This document shows, one piece after another, positions 17,090 through 27,881 of a stretch of 64,000 nt of DNA (positions are counted from its first letter, which is position 1; every line of letters starts with the position of its first letter). The stretch lies in the NCBI RefSeq assembly GCF_042681825.1, contig NZ_JBHUGH010000007.1:1-64000 (forward strand), in the 5' to 3' direction. Below the pieces are notes generated by a model that saw only the letters and a program-made list of their open reading frames with translations, was not told the DNA's origin and searched no databases. The DNA comes from Halodurantibacterium flavum. Its GTDB lineage: Bacteria; Pseudomonadota; Alphaproteobacteria; Rhodobacterales; Rhodobacteraceae. The position numbers and the translations under genes are program-made.

Positions 17090-17280
17090 AGACATTTGAA
17101 TACGATATCCTGTCCTTTCCCATGACTCGTAAGACCAGCCTTGCCGACATGCAGGCCAGCCTGAATGCCAAAGGTGCGAAAGGCTGGGAGGTGGTGTCGA
17201 TCAGCTCCTCGGAATTCGCCAATGTGGGACACACGGTCTTCCTAAAGCGTGAGACCACACTCGCCGGAGCTACGGCATGA
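17086..17280 (+). CDS. DUF4177-like small protein
   Basis: The 64-residue protein has the DUF4177 pattern FEYDIL...LNAKGAKGWEVVSIS...VFLKR. Its function is unknown. It is coupled to virB11 (ATGA) and to the following gene (ATGA at 17277-17280), so it belongs to the transfer operon. Similar ORFs occur between virB11 and virB6 in related plasmids as far as I recall. Confidence 0.7.
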   Translation: MKTFEYDILSFPMTRKTSLADMQASLNAKGAKGWEVVSISSSEFANVGHTVFLKRETTLAGATA

Positions 17281-17690
17281 GGCAGGCGGGCTGTACCCTC
17301 GCACTGATTGCGCTGGTCCTGGGCCTGACGTCGGCACCCGGCTTCGCTGAGCGCAATCTCGTGCCGACCCTCGAGCGCAGTTTCGACGTCTGTCCAGAAC
17401 GGCCCGCTGAACCCGTGTGGATGCAGGAGATCCCCCTACGCCAAGCCTATCAGCGCGTGCTGGTTCAAGACATCTACCGAGCCCAAAATCTTGAACGCAT
17501 CGTGGAGACTGGCAGCTGCGCTTGCGAGATCCGGTTCCCGTCCTGGGATGATGCCGAGGGGGCGTTTCGTGAGCGCCACGCCAGTGACGAACGCTGGGAA
17601 ATGTTGCAGGCCTCGGACGCCTACAACCGCCGCGCCAACGCCGCCCGAACTGCCGCCAAGGCCATCTGCGACGCCGCAGGTAATTGGTAA
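17277..17690 (+). CDS. Secreted protein of the transfer locus, family uncertain
   Basis: The 137-residue protein has a signal peptide (about residues 1-24, ending GFAE). Four mature-region Cys residues (CPERP, GSCACEI, CDAAGNW) suggest disulfides. The LERIVETGSCACEIRFPSWDDA segment recalls small TrbM/KikA-like conjugation proteins, but I cannot confirm that. It overlaps the DUF4177 ORF and precedes virB6 by 12 bp, so a periplasmic role in the secretion apparatus is inferred. Confidence 0.6.
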   Translation: MRQAGCTLALIALVLGLTSAPGFAERNLVPTLERSFDVCPERPAEPVWMQEIPLRQAYQRVLVQDIYRAQNLERIVETGSCACEIRFPSWDDAEGAFRERHASDERWEMLQASDAYNRRANAARTAAKAICDAAGNW

Positions 17691-17702
17691 GGCAGCCCCG
17701 CG

Positions 17703-18779
17703 ATGAGTGTCGTCACCTACTTCGTTGAAACCTCCCAAGCCTATCTCGACACCGCCGCTGAGACCCAGTTTGGTGCGGTTGCGGCAACGGTCGGCACGCT
17801 CCTGGTTTTGGGGACAACGCTGGTGGTGATCCTCGTCGGCATCAACATGATCTATCAATATCGGGCCATGGATGGGCACACAGCCTTCTGGCTCGCGGTC
17901 AAGATCGGGCTCATCGGGATTTTCGCGACCAATTGGATGCAGTTCAACGCCTTCTCGTCTGCCATTCTCTATGGGATCGACAGTATCGCGGGCGCGCTTG
18001 TAGCTTCCGTCGGCGGCGGCAGCCCGGGCCCTTCAGGCACCTTCGCGGAGGAATTCGACCGGCTGATCGCGGAGCTGGGCGACTATCTGAACGCTGCCGG
18101 GTCCGAGCTGAACTGGATGGCTGGCGCCATGCTCGACATCGTCGGCGTCCTCCTGCTTTCAATCCTCGGCGGACTGGCCGCCTTCATCCTCGTGGCCTCC
18201 CGACTGATGATCGCGCTTCTGATCGGGATCGCCCCGGTGATGATATTCCTGACCCTCTTCGAGGTGACCAAGGATTATTTCGCGCGCTGGCTGTCCGCGC
18301 TGATCTCCTTTGCGCTATACCCCATCGTCGTCGCAGGCGTGTTCGCAACGATCACAGGCGTTTCCTCCGCGCTCATCGGTGAACTAGGCGATCCCGAAGG
18401 GGCCTCAAACATCGGCGCGCTCATCCCCTTCTTCATGATGGTGCTCATGGCCAAGGGCTTCATTATCGCCACGCCCTTCATCGTCCGCGCGATCTCCGGC
18501 AACATCATGATGCCCGCCCTCTCCGGTGGCCTCGGCGGCGGCTACAGCTTTGCCCGCGCCGCCATGGGAAGCCAGCAGGCCTACAATCGCTACCTCATCG
18601 GCGGGGCCAGTGGCGCAGAATACGCAGCCCTCAGGGCGCGGCAGTTCTTTGGCGTGCAGCAAATGCCAGTGCGGCAAGGCATGGGACAGACGGGTTCCGG
18701 AGGCGGCACAGGATCCGCAGACTCGGGATCAAAAATGCTGGCGCAGCTGGCGAGACTGGGACGGCTTGGGCGACGGTGA
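17703..18779 (+). CDS. virB6: Type IV secretion inner-membrane protein VirB6/TrbL
   Basis: The 358-residue polytopic protein has five to six helices. It carries the VirB6 features of a large periplasmic loop (about 105-140), the IALLIGIAPVMIFLTLFEVTKDYFARWLSALISF core, and a Gly/Ser-rich C-terminus (GQTGSGGGTGSADSGS). It forms part of the inner-membrane translocation channel. It is the last gene of this transfer block; the next DNA is a decayed integrase on the opposite strand. Confidence 0.9.
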   Translation: MSVVTYFVETSQAYLDTAAETQFGAVAATVGTLLVLGTTLVVILVGINMIYQYRAMDGHTAFWLAVKIGLIGIFATNWMQFNAFSSAILYGIDSIAGALVASVGGGSPGPSGTFAEEFDRLIAELGDYLNAAGSELNWMAGAMLDIVGVLLLSILGGLAAFILVASRLMIALLIGIAPVMIFLTLFEVTKDYFARWLSALISFALYPIVVAGVFATITGVSSALIGELGDPEGASNIGALIPFFMMVLMAKGFIIATPFIVRAISGNIMMPALSGGLGGGYSFARAAMGSQQAYNRYLIGGASGAEYAALRARQFFGVQQMPVRQGMGQTGSGGGTGSADSGSKMLAQLARLGRLGRR

Positions 18780-18949
18780 CGGCCCAGAGCGGCCTTCTGC
18801 GCTCGGTTCGGCGCTACATTGCAGCAATCACCAGACCTGCCATTGCATGCTTGGCGCGGCATTTTACGTTGGCCCGTTGACGGCAAGCGGCAACCACTTA
18901 CTTCCGACCACGATTGTTGATCCCCCAGTGGCAGGAACCGCTTACGCTG

Positions 18950-19385
18950 GTTCTCGATCCGGCGGCGTAATCCCGATGCCGAATTGTCCTCACGCCAGCC
19001 CAGCTTTGCGCATAGGTGAACATCTTTCGGAGCACCTCGCCGACCCGGTTGGCGCACACCGGCGTTGATTTCGATCCCTTGAGCTTGCGGGCGCGTCCCT
19101 CCCGTCTTCCTTCACGCCCAGCGGGTCGCCACCGGCATCGATGTTGCGGCGCAGCTCCTTTGCCCGTTCCCGCGTCGCCGCCGTCGACCATTCCGGCCAG
19201 CGCCCCAGCGTCATCCGCCGTTGCCGCCCGGCATGGCGGTAATCCAGCGTGAAGGCCCGATTGCCCGAGCGGTAGATGCAGATGGCAAAGCCCCGCACCT
19301 CGCTGTCGAAGATCTGATAGTCCCGGCCCGGTTCCGGCGCGGCCTCCCGCACCGATTTCTCGTTCAGCCTCAATCGCTTCACCAT
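18950..19385 (-). pseudogene. Decayed tyrosine integrase (DUF4102 N-terminus plus core-binding remnant)
   Basis: From ATG 19385 the frame encodes MVKRLRLNEKSVREAAPEPG and onward: DSEVRGFAICIYRSGNRAF, the arm-binding DUF4102 domain of island/phage integrases, to about 19110. The similarity then resumes in another frame (KSTPVCANRVGEVLRKMFTYAQSWAG, about 19080-18955), a core-binding segment. The intervening linker and the whole catalytic domain (R..HxxR..Y) are gone. An internal deletion/frameshift and 3' truncation make it inactive. Its position at the edge of the copper island suggests it once mobilised it. Confidence 0.65.
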
Positions 19386-19619
19386 GCCCAGCGCCTCCTT
19401 CTTGCATCTCACATGAGGCTCAGCCTCGCGCGCATCGCGAGTCATACATCGCCGGTCAGCCCGGCGGGGAGGCGGAAGGTGGCAGAACCCCGGGGGAGGG
19501 CTGCCGGTCAATGGCTCAGAAGGGAAAAAACTACACCCTCTGTTGATTACTCCGTGAATTGCAACGAGAGCCTGTCCTGCTTATTGTCAAGCTAGTTGCA
19601 TAGGTTCCAACTCAACCAC

Positions 19620-19970
19620 ATGATGCGCGGCGCGATATGTTCTTTGCTTGTTGTCCTGCTCGTGTTCGCGGGCGTGACGCAGCATGGGCAAAGTGCTGGT
19701 ACAGCCGGACTGTCGGCCGATCACGTTGTCGCTTCGATCAGCCATCCCGGCGACACAGGCGGGCATGAGCACGGTTATTCGGGAGAGCCTTCTCGGCACG
19801 ATATGACCGATGCCTGTGCGATTGTATGTGTCGGCACACCTACGCCCTGGCTTGCTGCCGCACAACTTGCGCCTGTTGAGACTGAGCATTCGCTGAAATG
19901 GCACTCTATAGCGGTGACACGTGAGGGCCGTCTGGTCGGCCCCGGATACCGCCCTCCGAAATCCATCTGA
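19620..19970 (+). CDS. Small secreted His/Cys protein of copper locus (DUF2946-like)
   Basis: About 116 residues: signal-like helix (residues 3-20), His-rich mature part (SISHPGDTGGHEHGYSG) and a CAIVC pair. It ends with the YRPPKSI type tail often seen in small proteins preceding copper oxidase genes. Starts at 19620 or 19623 (adjacent ATGs). It lies 69 bp before the multicopper oxidase in the same direction. Function unknown; metal binding is inferred from His and Cys content. Confidence 0.6.
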   Translation: MMRGAICSLLVVLLVFAGVTQHGQSAGTAGLSADHVVASISHPGDTGGHEHGYSGEPSRHDMTDACAIVCVGTPTPWLAAAQLAPVETEHSLKWHSIAVTREGRLVGPGYRPPKSI

Positions 19971-20039
19971 ACACTTGCTTGCCGCACCTTTCAAGGTGCC
20001 GAACATGGTTCGCCCTACGGGGTCTGATGGATTATTCAT

Positions 20040-21536
20040 ATGACTTGCACACTGAATCGCCGCGGCTTTCTGACCGCATCCGCTGCCATGGCCACAGCTT
20101 TTGCCATCCCGCGCGCGGGCTTTGCGCAGCCAGCCGCGCTGGCATTGCAGGCAACGACGCGCACGCTTGACATTGATGGCCGCGCCGCCGCGGTTTTCGG
20201 GCTGATCAACGGCAACGGAACGCCCGGGTTGATACTGGATCCGGGCCAGCGTTTCCTGCTCGACCTGACCAATGATCTGACCGAGCCGACGATCATTCAT
20301 TGGCATGGACAGATCCCGCCGAACGCGCAAGACGGCGTTCCCGATATGCCGATGCCGCTGCTGCAGCCAGGAGAGACGCGTGCCTATGATTTTGAGGCCG
20401 CAGCAGGCACGCACTGGATGCACAGCCATGTGCCCATTCAGGAGATGCAGTTGCTGGCCGCACCCCTGATCGTCCGCCGCCCCGAGGATCTGCGAGCTGA
20501 TCGGCAAGAGGTCACCATGTTCCTTCACGACTTTTCGTTCCGCTCGCCGGAAGAGGTGCTGGAAGAAATCCGCTCGGGAAAGGGGCATGACGAGGCCGCC
20601 GAAGCCGAAATGTCGCAACCAGCCGATCCCCATGCCGGTCACGACATGGGTGGCGGCATGCCCATGAACGGGATGTCGGAAATGGGTGGCATGACCATGG
20701 CCGGTATGAGCGGGATGCAGATGGACCTGAACGACTTCGATTTCGATGCCTATCTGGCGAATGACCGCACCCTGAGCGACCCAGAGGTCGTGCAGGTCGA
20801 GAAGGGCGGCCGTATCCTGCTGCGGGTCATCAACGGGGCTGCGGCCACGGTATTCTGGCTCGACAGCGGCGAGGTTCCGGGTCGGCTTGTTGCGGTGGAT
20901 GGCCAGCCGGTGCAGCCCTTGCCAGGAACGCGCTTTGGTCTGGCCATGGGGCAGCGCCTGGATATCGAGCTTGACCTGCCCACCGGAGGCGGCGCATGGC
21001 CGATCCTTGCTCTGCGCGAAGGCGCGCAGGAGCGCACCGGCCTTATCCTTGCGACCGCTGGCGCCAAGGTGCCGGTCATGCTTGGAATGGCAGACGAGGC
21101 CGCACCTGCATTCGATATCGACCTTGCACAGGAAGCCGCCTTGCGGGCCGTTGCTCCGCTGACGGAACGAGTTGCCGATGCATCACCCATGGTGATGCTG
21201 GGCGGGCAGATGCAGCCCTATCGCTGGACCATCAACGACCGCGTGTTCGAGGATCGGATTCCGGTTACGGCCAAAACAGGCCAGCGGGTCGAGATCATGT
21301 GCCACAACATGTCGATGATGGGCCATCCCATGCATCTGCATGGCCATCATTTCCAAGTTGTCGCGATCAATGGCAGACGGTTTTCCGGTGCATTGCGCGA
21401 CACGGTCTATGTGCCGCCCATGTCGATGGTCACGGTGGCGCTGGATGCGGGCGAGGCGGCGGAATGGATGCTGCATTGTCACCACATGCCGCATCTTGCC
21501 AGCGGCATGATGACGACGTTCGCGGTCTCGGCGTGA
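20040..21536 (+). CDS. Multicopper oxidase (CopA/CueO type)
   Basis: The 498-residue periplasmic oxidase has a Tat-like signal (NRRGFLTASAAM). Copper ligands are visible as HWHG and HSH near the N-terminus, and HPMHLHGHHF and HCHHMPHLASGM at the C-terminus. The last includes the T1 Cys and axial Met. A Met-rich insert lies around residues 200-235 (HAGHDMGGGMPMNGM and on), as in Cu+-oxidising enzymes. It is expected to oxidise Cu+ to Cu2+ in the periplasm. Confidence 0.94.
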   Translation: MTCTLNRRGFLTASAAMATAFAIPRAGFAQPAALALQATTRTLDIDGRAAAVFGLINGNGTPGLILDPGQRFLLDLTNDLTEPTIIHWHGQIPPNAQDGVPDMPMPLLQPGETRAYDFEAAAGTHWMHSHVPIQEMQLLAAPLIVRRPEDLRADRQEVTMFLHDFSFRSPEEVLEEIRSGKGHDEAAEAEMSQPADPHAGHDMGGGMPMNGMSEMGGMTMAGMSGMQMDLNDFDFDAYLANDRTLSDPEVVQVEKGGRILLRVINGAAATVFWLDSGEVPGRLVAVDGQPVQPLPGTRFGLAMGQRLDIELDLPTGGGAWPILALREGAQERTGLILATAGAKVPVMLGMADEAAPAFDIDLAQEAALRAVAPLTERVADASPMVMLGGQMQPYRWTINDRVFEDRIPVTAKTGQRVEIMCHNMSMMGHPMHLHGHHFQVVAINGRRFSGALRDTVYVPPMSMVTVALDAGEAAEWMLHCHHMPHLASGMMTTFAVSA

Positions 21537-21546
21537 CGGGAGTGAC

Positions 21547-22164
21547 ATGATGTTTCAGCGACGCATGATCCTGACCCTGGCCCTTACCGCCCCGGCGATG
21601 GCCATCGCACCGCGCCTATCTTGGGCTGGTCATTCGCTTCCACCCGAATTCCGCAGGCAGCTTGAACATGACGCGAATGCGCCGATCTTCGGCAATCCTG
21701 ACGGCGATGCGACTCTGATCGAGTTCTTCGACTATAACTGCCAGTTCTGCCGTGCGATGATGCCAGTGGTGGATGCCGTGTTAGGAGCCGATCCCGGCTT
21801 GCGGATGGTGATGCGGGAATGGCCGGTCTTTGGCGAGGGTTCGGTTTTCGCGGCCCGCGCGGCGCTGGCGTCGCGCAAGCAGGGCCGCTACGCCGACTTT
21901 CATCGCGCCTTGATGAGTCAGAAACCCCGGGCCGAAAGGGCCAGCGTCCTGCGTGTTGCGCGATCCATGGGTTTAGACACTCAGCAGTTGCAGCGCGATA
22001 TGGGCGGCCCGGAGATTGCCCAACATATCCAGCAGTCCAATGCGCTGGCCGAGGCGATGGGGCTTGTCGGCACACCCACCTTCATCGCCGGATCGGATTC
22101 GCGCTTTGGCGCCATTTCATCAACGGAACTGGCCGAACTGGTTGCGGCCTCGCGTGGCAATTGA
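21547..22164 (+). CDS. DsbA/Com1-family thioredoxin-like protein
   Basis: The 205-residue secreted protein has a signal peptide ending RLSWAG. Its active site is CQFC (FFDYNCQFCRAMMP) with cis-Pro loop GTPTFIAG. It is a periplasmic thiol oxidoreductase, 10 bp after the multicopper oxidase and probably cotranscribed. It could maintain the cysteines of copper proteins made here (inference). It is a different lineage from the DsbA-like protein at 8258-8917. Confidence 0.88.
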   Translation: MMFQRRMILTLALTAPAMAIAPRLSWAGHSLPPEFRRQLEHDANAPIFGNPDGDATLIEFFDYNCQFCRAMMPVVDAVLGADPGLRMVMREWPVFGEGSVFAARAALASRKQGRYADFHRALMSQKPRAERASVLRVARSMGLDTQQLQRDMGGPEIAQHIQQSNALAEAMGLVGTPTFIAGSDSRFGAISSTELAELVAASRGN

Positions 22165-22188
22165 AGCATTTCACGAAAGGACAACGCT

Positions 22189-22710
22189 ATGGATAATTCT
22201 GATCGACACAATAGCCACGGAAGCCAGAGCGGCGGAAGCTATGGCCGTTTTGCGGCGATGATCGCTACCTCGACGGTGATCATGTTCGGGCTGATGTATC
22301 TGAACACCTGGGCGATGGATCATGTCTTTTTCAGCCAGACCCGGATGTGGATGGCGCTTTACATGGGCGGCGCCATGGCGCTGATCATGCTGGCCTTCAT
22401 GCTTGGGATGTATCGCAACCAGCGCGCCAATATGACCGTCGCAGGCCTTTCAATTCTGGCCTTTGCCCTCGGCCTGTTTCTGGTTCGCAGTCAGGCAACG
22501 GTCGATGATACCGCCTGGATGAAGGCGATGATTCCGCATCACTCGATTGCGATCCTGACATCCACCCGCGCGGATATCTCGGATCCTCGCGTGCGGGCGC
22601 TGGCGGACAGCATCATCGAGGCCCAGACGCTGGAAATCGCGGAGATGAAGGCGCTGATCGCCGATCTGGAAGGCGGGCCAGCGGCGACGCCCGAGGTCGA
22701 TGGGCGCTGA
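22189..22710 (+). CDS. DUF305 membrane protein
   Basis: The 173-residue protein has three hydrophobic segments (about residues 22-44, 53-72, 81-97) and then a DUF305 domain with the conserved WMKAMIPHHSIAIL motif. DUF305 proteins occur widely in copper and silver loci; the paired His suggests metal binding. A GAAAGGA Shine-Dalgarno precedes ATG 22189. Same operon as the multicopper oxidase. Confidence 0.85.
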   Translation: MDNSDRHNSHGSQSGGSYGRFAAMIATSTVIMFGLMYLNTWAMDHVFFSQTRMWMALYMGGAMALIMLAFMLGMYRNQRANMTVAGLSILAFALGLFLVRSQATVDDTAWMKAMIPHHSIAILTSTRADISDPRVRALADSIIEAQTLEIAEMKALIADLEGGPAATPEVDGR

Positions 22711-22791
22711 TGCGATACGGTTCGGCAATCGCGGATCCCGCTGCGCTTGCCGCATTCATCTGAAGGTACAACCATTACGAGGAGCAATCAC

Positions 22792-23442
22792 ATGCTGACA
22801 CGCAGACATTTCATCCGAACGACGACGGCGCTGTTCGCGGCCTCCGCCGCCAGCCCGCTTATGGCCTCGACCTGGCCCGACGCGGCGCAGAAGGCCGCCT
22901 GGGATGCCGAGGTGGAAGCCGGCGGCCCCAATCCTTGGGGCCTGCACCAGCGTTTCCTGCCGCAGCGGATTGTCGCGAATGACGGTCTGGTGCCGGGCGA
23001 TATCCATGTCGATGCCGTGGCCCGATACCTCTACCACATCGAAGAGGGCGGCACGGCGATGCGTTACGGCGTGGCCATCGGCCGGGGCGATCTTTACGAG
23101 CCGGGGACCTATACAATAAAGCGCAAGGCCGAATGGCCGCACTGGACCCCGACAAGGAACATGATCGAGCGCGAACCCGAGGTCTATGCGCAGTATGAAA
23201 ACGGCATGGAGCCCGGTCCCCGGAATGCGCTCGGGTCACGGGCGCTTTATCTCTATCTCGGCGAGCGCGACACCTATCTGCGCATTCACGGCACGCCGTT
23301 TCCGACCTCGATCGGCAGCCGCGCCAGTTCCGGCTGCGTCCGCATGGTCATGGCCCATATCAACGGACTCTATCCACGCGTCCAGATCGGCGCGACCGCC
23401 TATCTCTATTCGCCGGAGGGCAGCGTGACGGCCATCAGCTGA
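22792..23442 (+). CDS. L,D-transpeptidase (YkuD/ErfK family)
   Basis: The 216-residue protein has a Tat-like signal (TRRHFIRTTTALFAA). Its catalytic motif is HGTPFPTSIGSRASSGCVRM, the HxxxxxxxxxxxxSxGCxR active site with nucleophilic Cys. It forms 3-3 peptidoglycan crosslinks or attaches proteins to the wall. ATG 22792 has GAGGAGC upstream; an earlier in-frame codon at 22747 is not favoured. Copper inhibits some L,D-transpeptidases, so carriage in a copper operon may be protective (inference). Confidence 0.88.
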   Translation: MLTRRHFIRTTTALFAASAASPLMASTWPDAAQKAAWDAEVEAGGPNPWGLHQRFLPQRIVANDGLVPGDIHVDAVARYLYHIEEGGTAMRYGVAIGRGDLYEPGTYTIKRKAEWPHWTPTRNMIEREPEVYAQYENGMEPGPRNALGSRALYLYLGERDTYLRIHGTPFPTSIGSRASSGCVRMVMAHINGLYPRVQIGATAYLYSPEGSVTAIS

Positions 23443-23469
23443 ACGGTCGCCCTCTGGCGAGGCCGGGCG

Positions 23470-23742
23470 TCAGGACGTACGCGCGTTGCAGATATGGTTG
23501 CCGTTGGCCGCCCGCAGCGGCACCAGCGTCGTTTCGACCGGCCCGACATGATAATACCAATAGCAATCATCCGCCGGGTCCAGCCGCGCCGTTGTCAGGT
23601 CCTGGTTGGGGCCGGCGATGGCGACGACCTCGTTCGGAATGGGATACGGCGAGGCCGCTTCGGCAGCGATATCGGGCGCCTGGGCCGCGCATCCGGCAAG
23701 GACGAGCAGCGTCAGGGCGATGGCGGCGGTTCTTTTCTTCAT
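23470..23742 (-). CDS. Small lipoprotein
   Basis: The 90-residue protein has a lipobox LVLAGCAA (Cys about 18), so it is predicted to be lipid-anchored. The mature part has two further Cys (DDCYWYYHVG and NHICNA), probably a disulfide. Function unknown. It is the last gene of the minus-strand CsoR operon, 38 bp after the cytochrome c gene. Confidence 0.72.
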   Translation of the reverse strand: MKKRTAAIALTLLVLAGCAAQAPDIAAEAASPYPIPNEVVAIAGPNQDLTTARLDPADDCYWYYHVGPVETTLVPLRAANGNHICNARTS

Positions 23743-23780
23743 GGGAAACTCCTTGGCTATGGTGGTGTCGCGCCGGGGTG

Positions 23781-24236
23781 TTACGGCGCGCTGTCCTTGG
23801 TGATGCGGCTCTGGATTGCCCGTTCCCGTTCAGGCCAGGTAGATTTGATATAGGCCAGAACGGCGGCGATTTGGTCGTCACTCATGACATCGCCGAAGCC
23901 GGGCATGTCACTTTTATACCCATCGCCGACCACGGCGGCCGTGCCGTCGCGAATGATCTGTACCAGAAGCGCGTCGGCGTGATGCCATGTGTGACCGGTC
24001 TCGTCATGCGGGGGCGCCGGATAGCGGCCACTTGCGAGCGGGGTCTGCCAGTCCGGCTGGCCTTCCAGATCGGCGCCGTGGCAACTGGCGCAGTTATCGA
24101 CGTAGAGCCGCTGGCCAAGCGCGATCACGGCCTGATCCTGCGCGGCTGTTCCGGTGGCCCCGCTGCCGCGCCAGAGGATCAGGATCGCAGCGGCCAGACC
24201 GACCGCTGCGATGAGGATGAGTGCGTTGCGCGTCAT
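23781..24236 (-). CDS. Membrane-anchored c-type cytochrome
   Basis: The 151-residue protein has an N-terminal anchor (residues 5-22), a single heme motif CASCH (NCASCHGADLEG) and the axial Met in SDMPGFGDVMSDDQI. Class I mono-heme cytochrome; likely an electron acceptor or donor in the periplasm, possibly for the multicopper oxidase or a thiol/copper redox step (inference). It begins 3 bp after the DUF411 stop. Confidence 0.88.
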   Translation of the reverse strand: MTRNALILIAAVGLAAAILILWRGSGATGTAAQDQAVIALGQRLYVDNCASCHGADLEGQPDWQTPLASGRYPAPPHDETGHTWHHADALLVQIIRDGTAAVVGDGYKSDMPGFGDVMSDDQIAAVLAYIKSTWPERERAIQSRITKDSAP

Positions 24237-24239
24237 CTG

Positions 24240-24719
24240 CTACCCGTCCAGCGGAAAGGCGCGACCGTCACCGGCAATGCCGCCCCAGGCGATGACCTCG
24301 GCGGTGGCCTCGACCCCGCCACCCATGCCCGGCGAGTCGGCGGGCATCCCCGGCACGGCGATCCCGGTAATGTCGGGGCGCTGTTCCAGAAGCTGCCTTA
24401 TGGCCGCGAAGGGCACATGGCCCTCGACGATATAGCCGCTGATCCGGGTCGTGTGGCAGGACCACAGGTTTTCGGGCACAGCGGCGTCGCGCTTCATACC
24501 GACATAGTCGCTGGCCTCAGTGATCTCGACCTCGAACCCCGCCTCGATGGCCAGATCGGCCCAGGCGCCGCAGCAGCCGCAGCCGGGGTCCTTGGTGACA
24601 CTCAGCAGGTTCGGCTTTTCGTCCGAACCGATGGCGGCAAAGGCAAGGGTAGAGGCTGTCGACAGTATCGCCGCGACCGCAAGGATCGCCCCGCGACGCG
24701 AGAAGTGATGATTGCTCAT
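24240..24719 (-). CDS. DUF411 metal-binding protein (copper island copy)
   Basis: The 159-residue secreted protein has an SRRGAILAVAAIL signal with a twin-arginine-like start. The DUF411 landmarks are PGCGCCGAWADLA, WSCHTTRISGYIVEGHVPF and PGMPADSPGMG. Same family as 5312-5767 but clearly diverged. It is co-directional with csoR and the cytochrome gene. Confidence 0.9.
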   Translation of the reverse strand: MSNHHFSRRGAILAVAAILSTASTLAFAAIGSDEKPNLLSVTKDPGCGCCGAWADLAIEAGFEVEITEASDYVGMKRDAAVPENLWSCHTTRISGYIVEGHVPFAAIRQLLEQRPDITGIAVPGMPADSPGMGGGVEATAEVIAWGGIAGDGRAFPLDG

Positions 24720-24812
24720 ATCTGATGTCTTTCAGGATATTGCGCGCCGTAGGGTCATTCATCCCTGTCATGGCGCAGTTGATCGGCTTGTGGCCCCTCG
24801 GGCCATGTGGCG

Positions 24813-25136
24813 TCAGAGAGCAGCGGATCGCGGAGGGGGCAGCGGCAAGCGCGGCCTGGCCGATTTCATATCTTGCAGCGGGGGAAAGTGTCGGATTCGG
24901 CGTGGCAAGCGGGCCGCGTTGGGCGTGATTTCGGCATTGCCGATGGCGGCACAGGCCGCACAGTCGCCATGTGGAGAATCCGGCTGCGTGGTGCAGCATT
25001 CATGCGCGACTGGCGACGCGGATGTTTCGGCCATCGAGGCCATCGACGATGCTTCCGCCGAGGCGGCGCCGGTCAGGGCCAGTGGCATCGTCACCGCCAG
25101 CATGACGGCAAGCAGTGCCGATAGCAGGAACCGCAT
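24813..25136 (-). CDS. Small secreted Cys-rich protein downstream of csoR
   Basis: A 107-residue ORF coupled to csoR (its ATG overlaps the csoR stop as TGATG). Signal peptide residues 1-27 (ending ASAEA), then HECCTTQP and CAACAAIG cysteine clusters and a Pro/Arg-rich tail. Similar in style to the products at 19620 and the N-terminal part of the 13227 chimera. The overlap and signal peptide favour a real gene; function unknown, metal binding inferred. Confidence 0.6.
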   Translation of the reverse strand: MRFLLSALLAVMLAVTMPLALTGAASAEASSMASMAETSASPVAHECCTTQPDSPHGDCAACAAIGNAEITPNAARLPRRIRHFPPLQDMKSARPRLPLPPPRSAAL

Positions 25137-25417
25137 CAGTCGCGTACCTTTTCCATCAGTTCGACGACCTCGCGGAACATCACCCGCTGACGGTCCTGAT
25201 CGCCGGATTGGATCGCGTCTTCCATGCAGCTTCGCGCGTGATCCTCGATCAGCAAGCGTTCGACGCCGCGCAGGGCAGACCGGATGGCGGCGGTCTGGTT
25301 CAGGATGTCGACGCAATAGCGCCCATCCTGGACCATGCGCGAGACGCCCTGCACCTGACCGTTCAGGCGGGAAAGCCGCTTCAGGATCGCGTCTCGGTTC
25401 TGCTTGTCATGCGCCAA
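25136..25417 (-). CDS. csoR: Copper-sensing repressor, CsoR family
   Basis: The 93-residue all-helical DUF156 protein has the Cu+ ligands Cys (DGRYCVDIL), His and Cys (IEDHARSCM) in the CsoR spacing. It releases DNA when it binds Cu+. It is divergent from the copper ATPase, and two 21-bp GTATA-type palindromes lie between them. It likely controls both directions. Confidence 0.9.
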   Translation of the reverse strand: MAHDKQNRDAILKRLSRLNGQVQGVSRMVQDGRYCVDILNQTAAIRSALRGVERLLIEDHARSCMEDAIQSGDQDRQRVMFREVVELMEKVRD

Positions 25418-25451
25418 GGAGGGCTCCGAACTTCAACATCTGAGGCTTGTA

Positions 25452-25502
25452 CTATACCCTCAAGGGGTATAGAGCAAGTCTGATATACCCCCTATAGGTA
25501 TC
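25452..25502. promoter_or_regulatory. Two CsoR-type operators between csoR and copper ATPase
   Basis: Two 21-bp sequences lie 9 bp apart: CTATACCCTCAAGGGGTATAG (one base over the core, 25452-25472) and a second, less perfect GATATACC...GGTATC (25482-25502). Both match the TATACCC/GGGTATA dyads bound by CsoR. The symmetric placement in the divergent region suggests dual repression. Confidence 0.78.
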
Positions 25503-25517
25503 TGCCGGGAGAGAGTC

Positions 25518-27881
<2,364 letters not shown>

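Noticed and set aside
25452..25502. Rho-independent terminator
   Set aside because: The palindromes sit in a divergent promoter region and match CsoR operators rather than stem-loop plus T-run.
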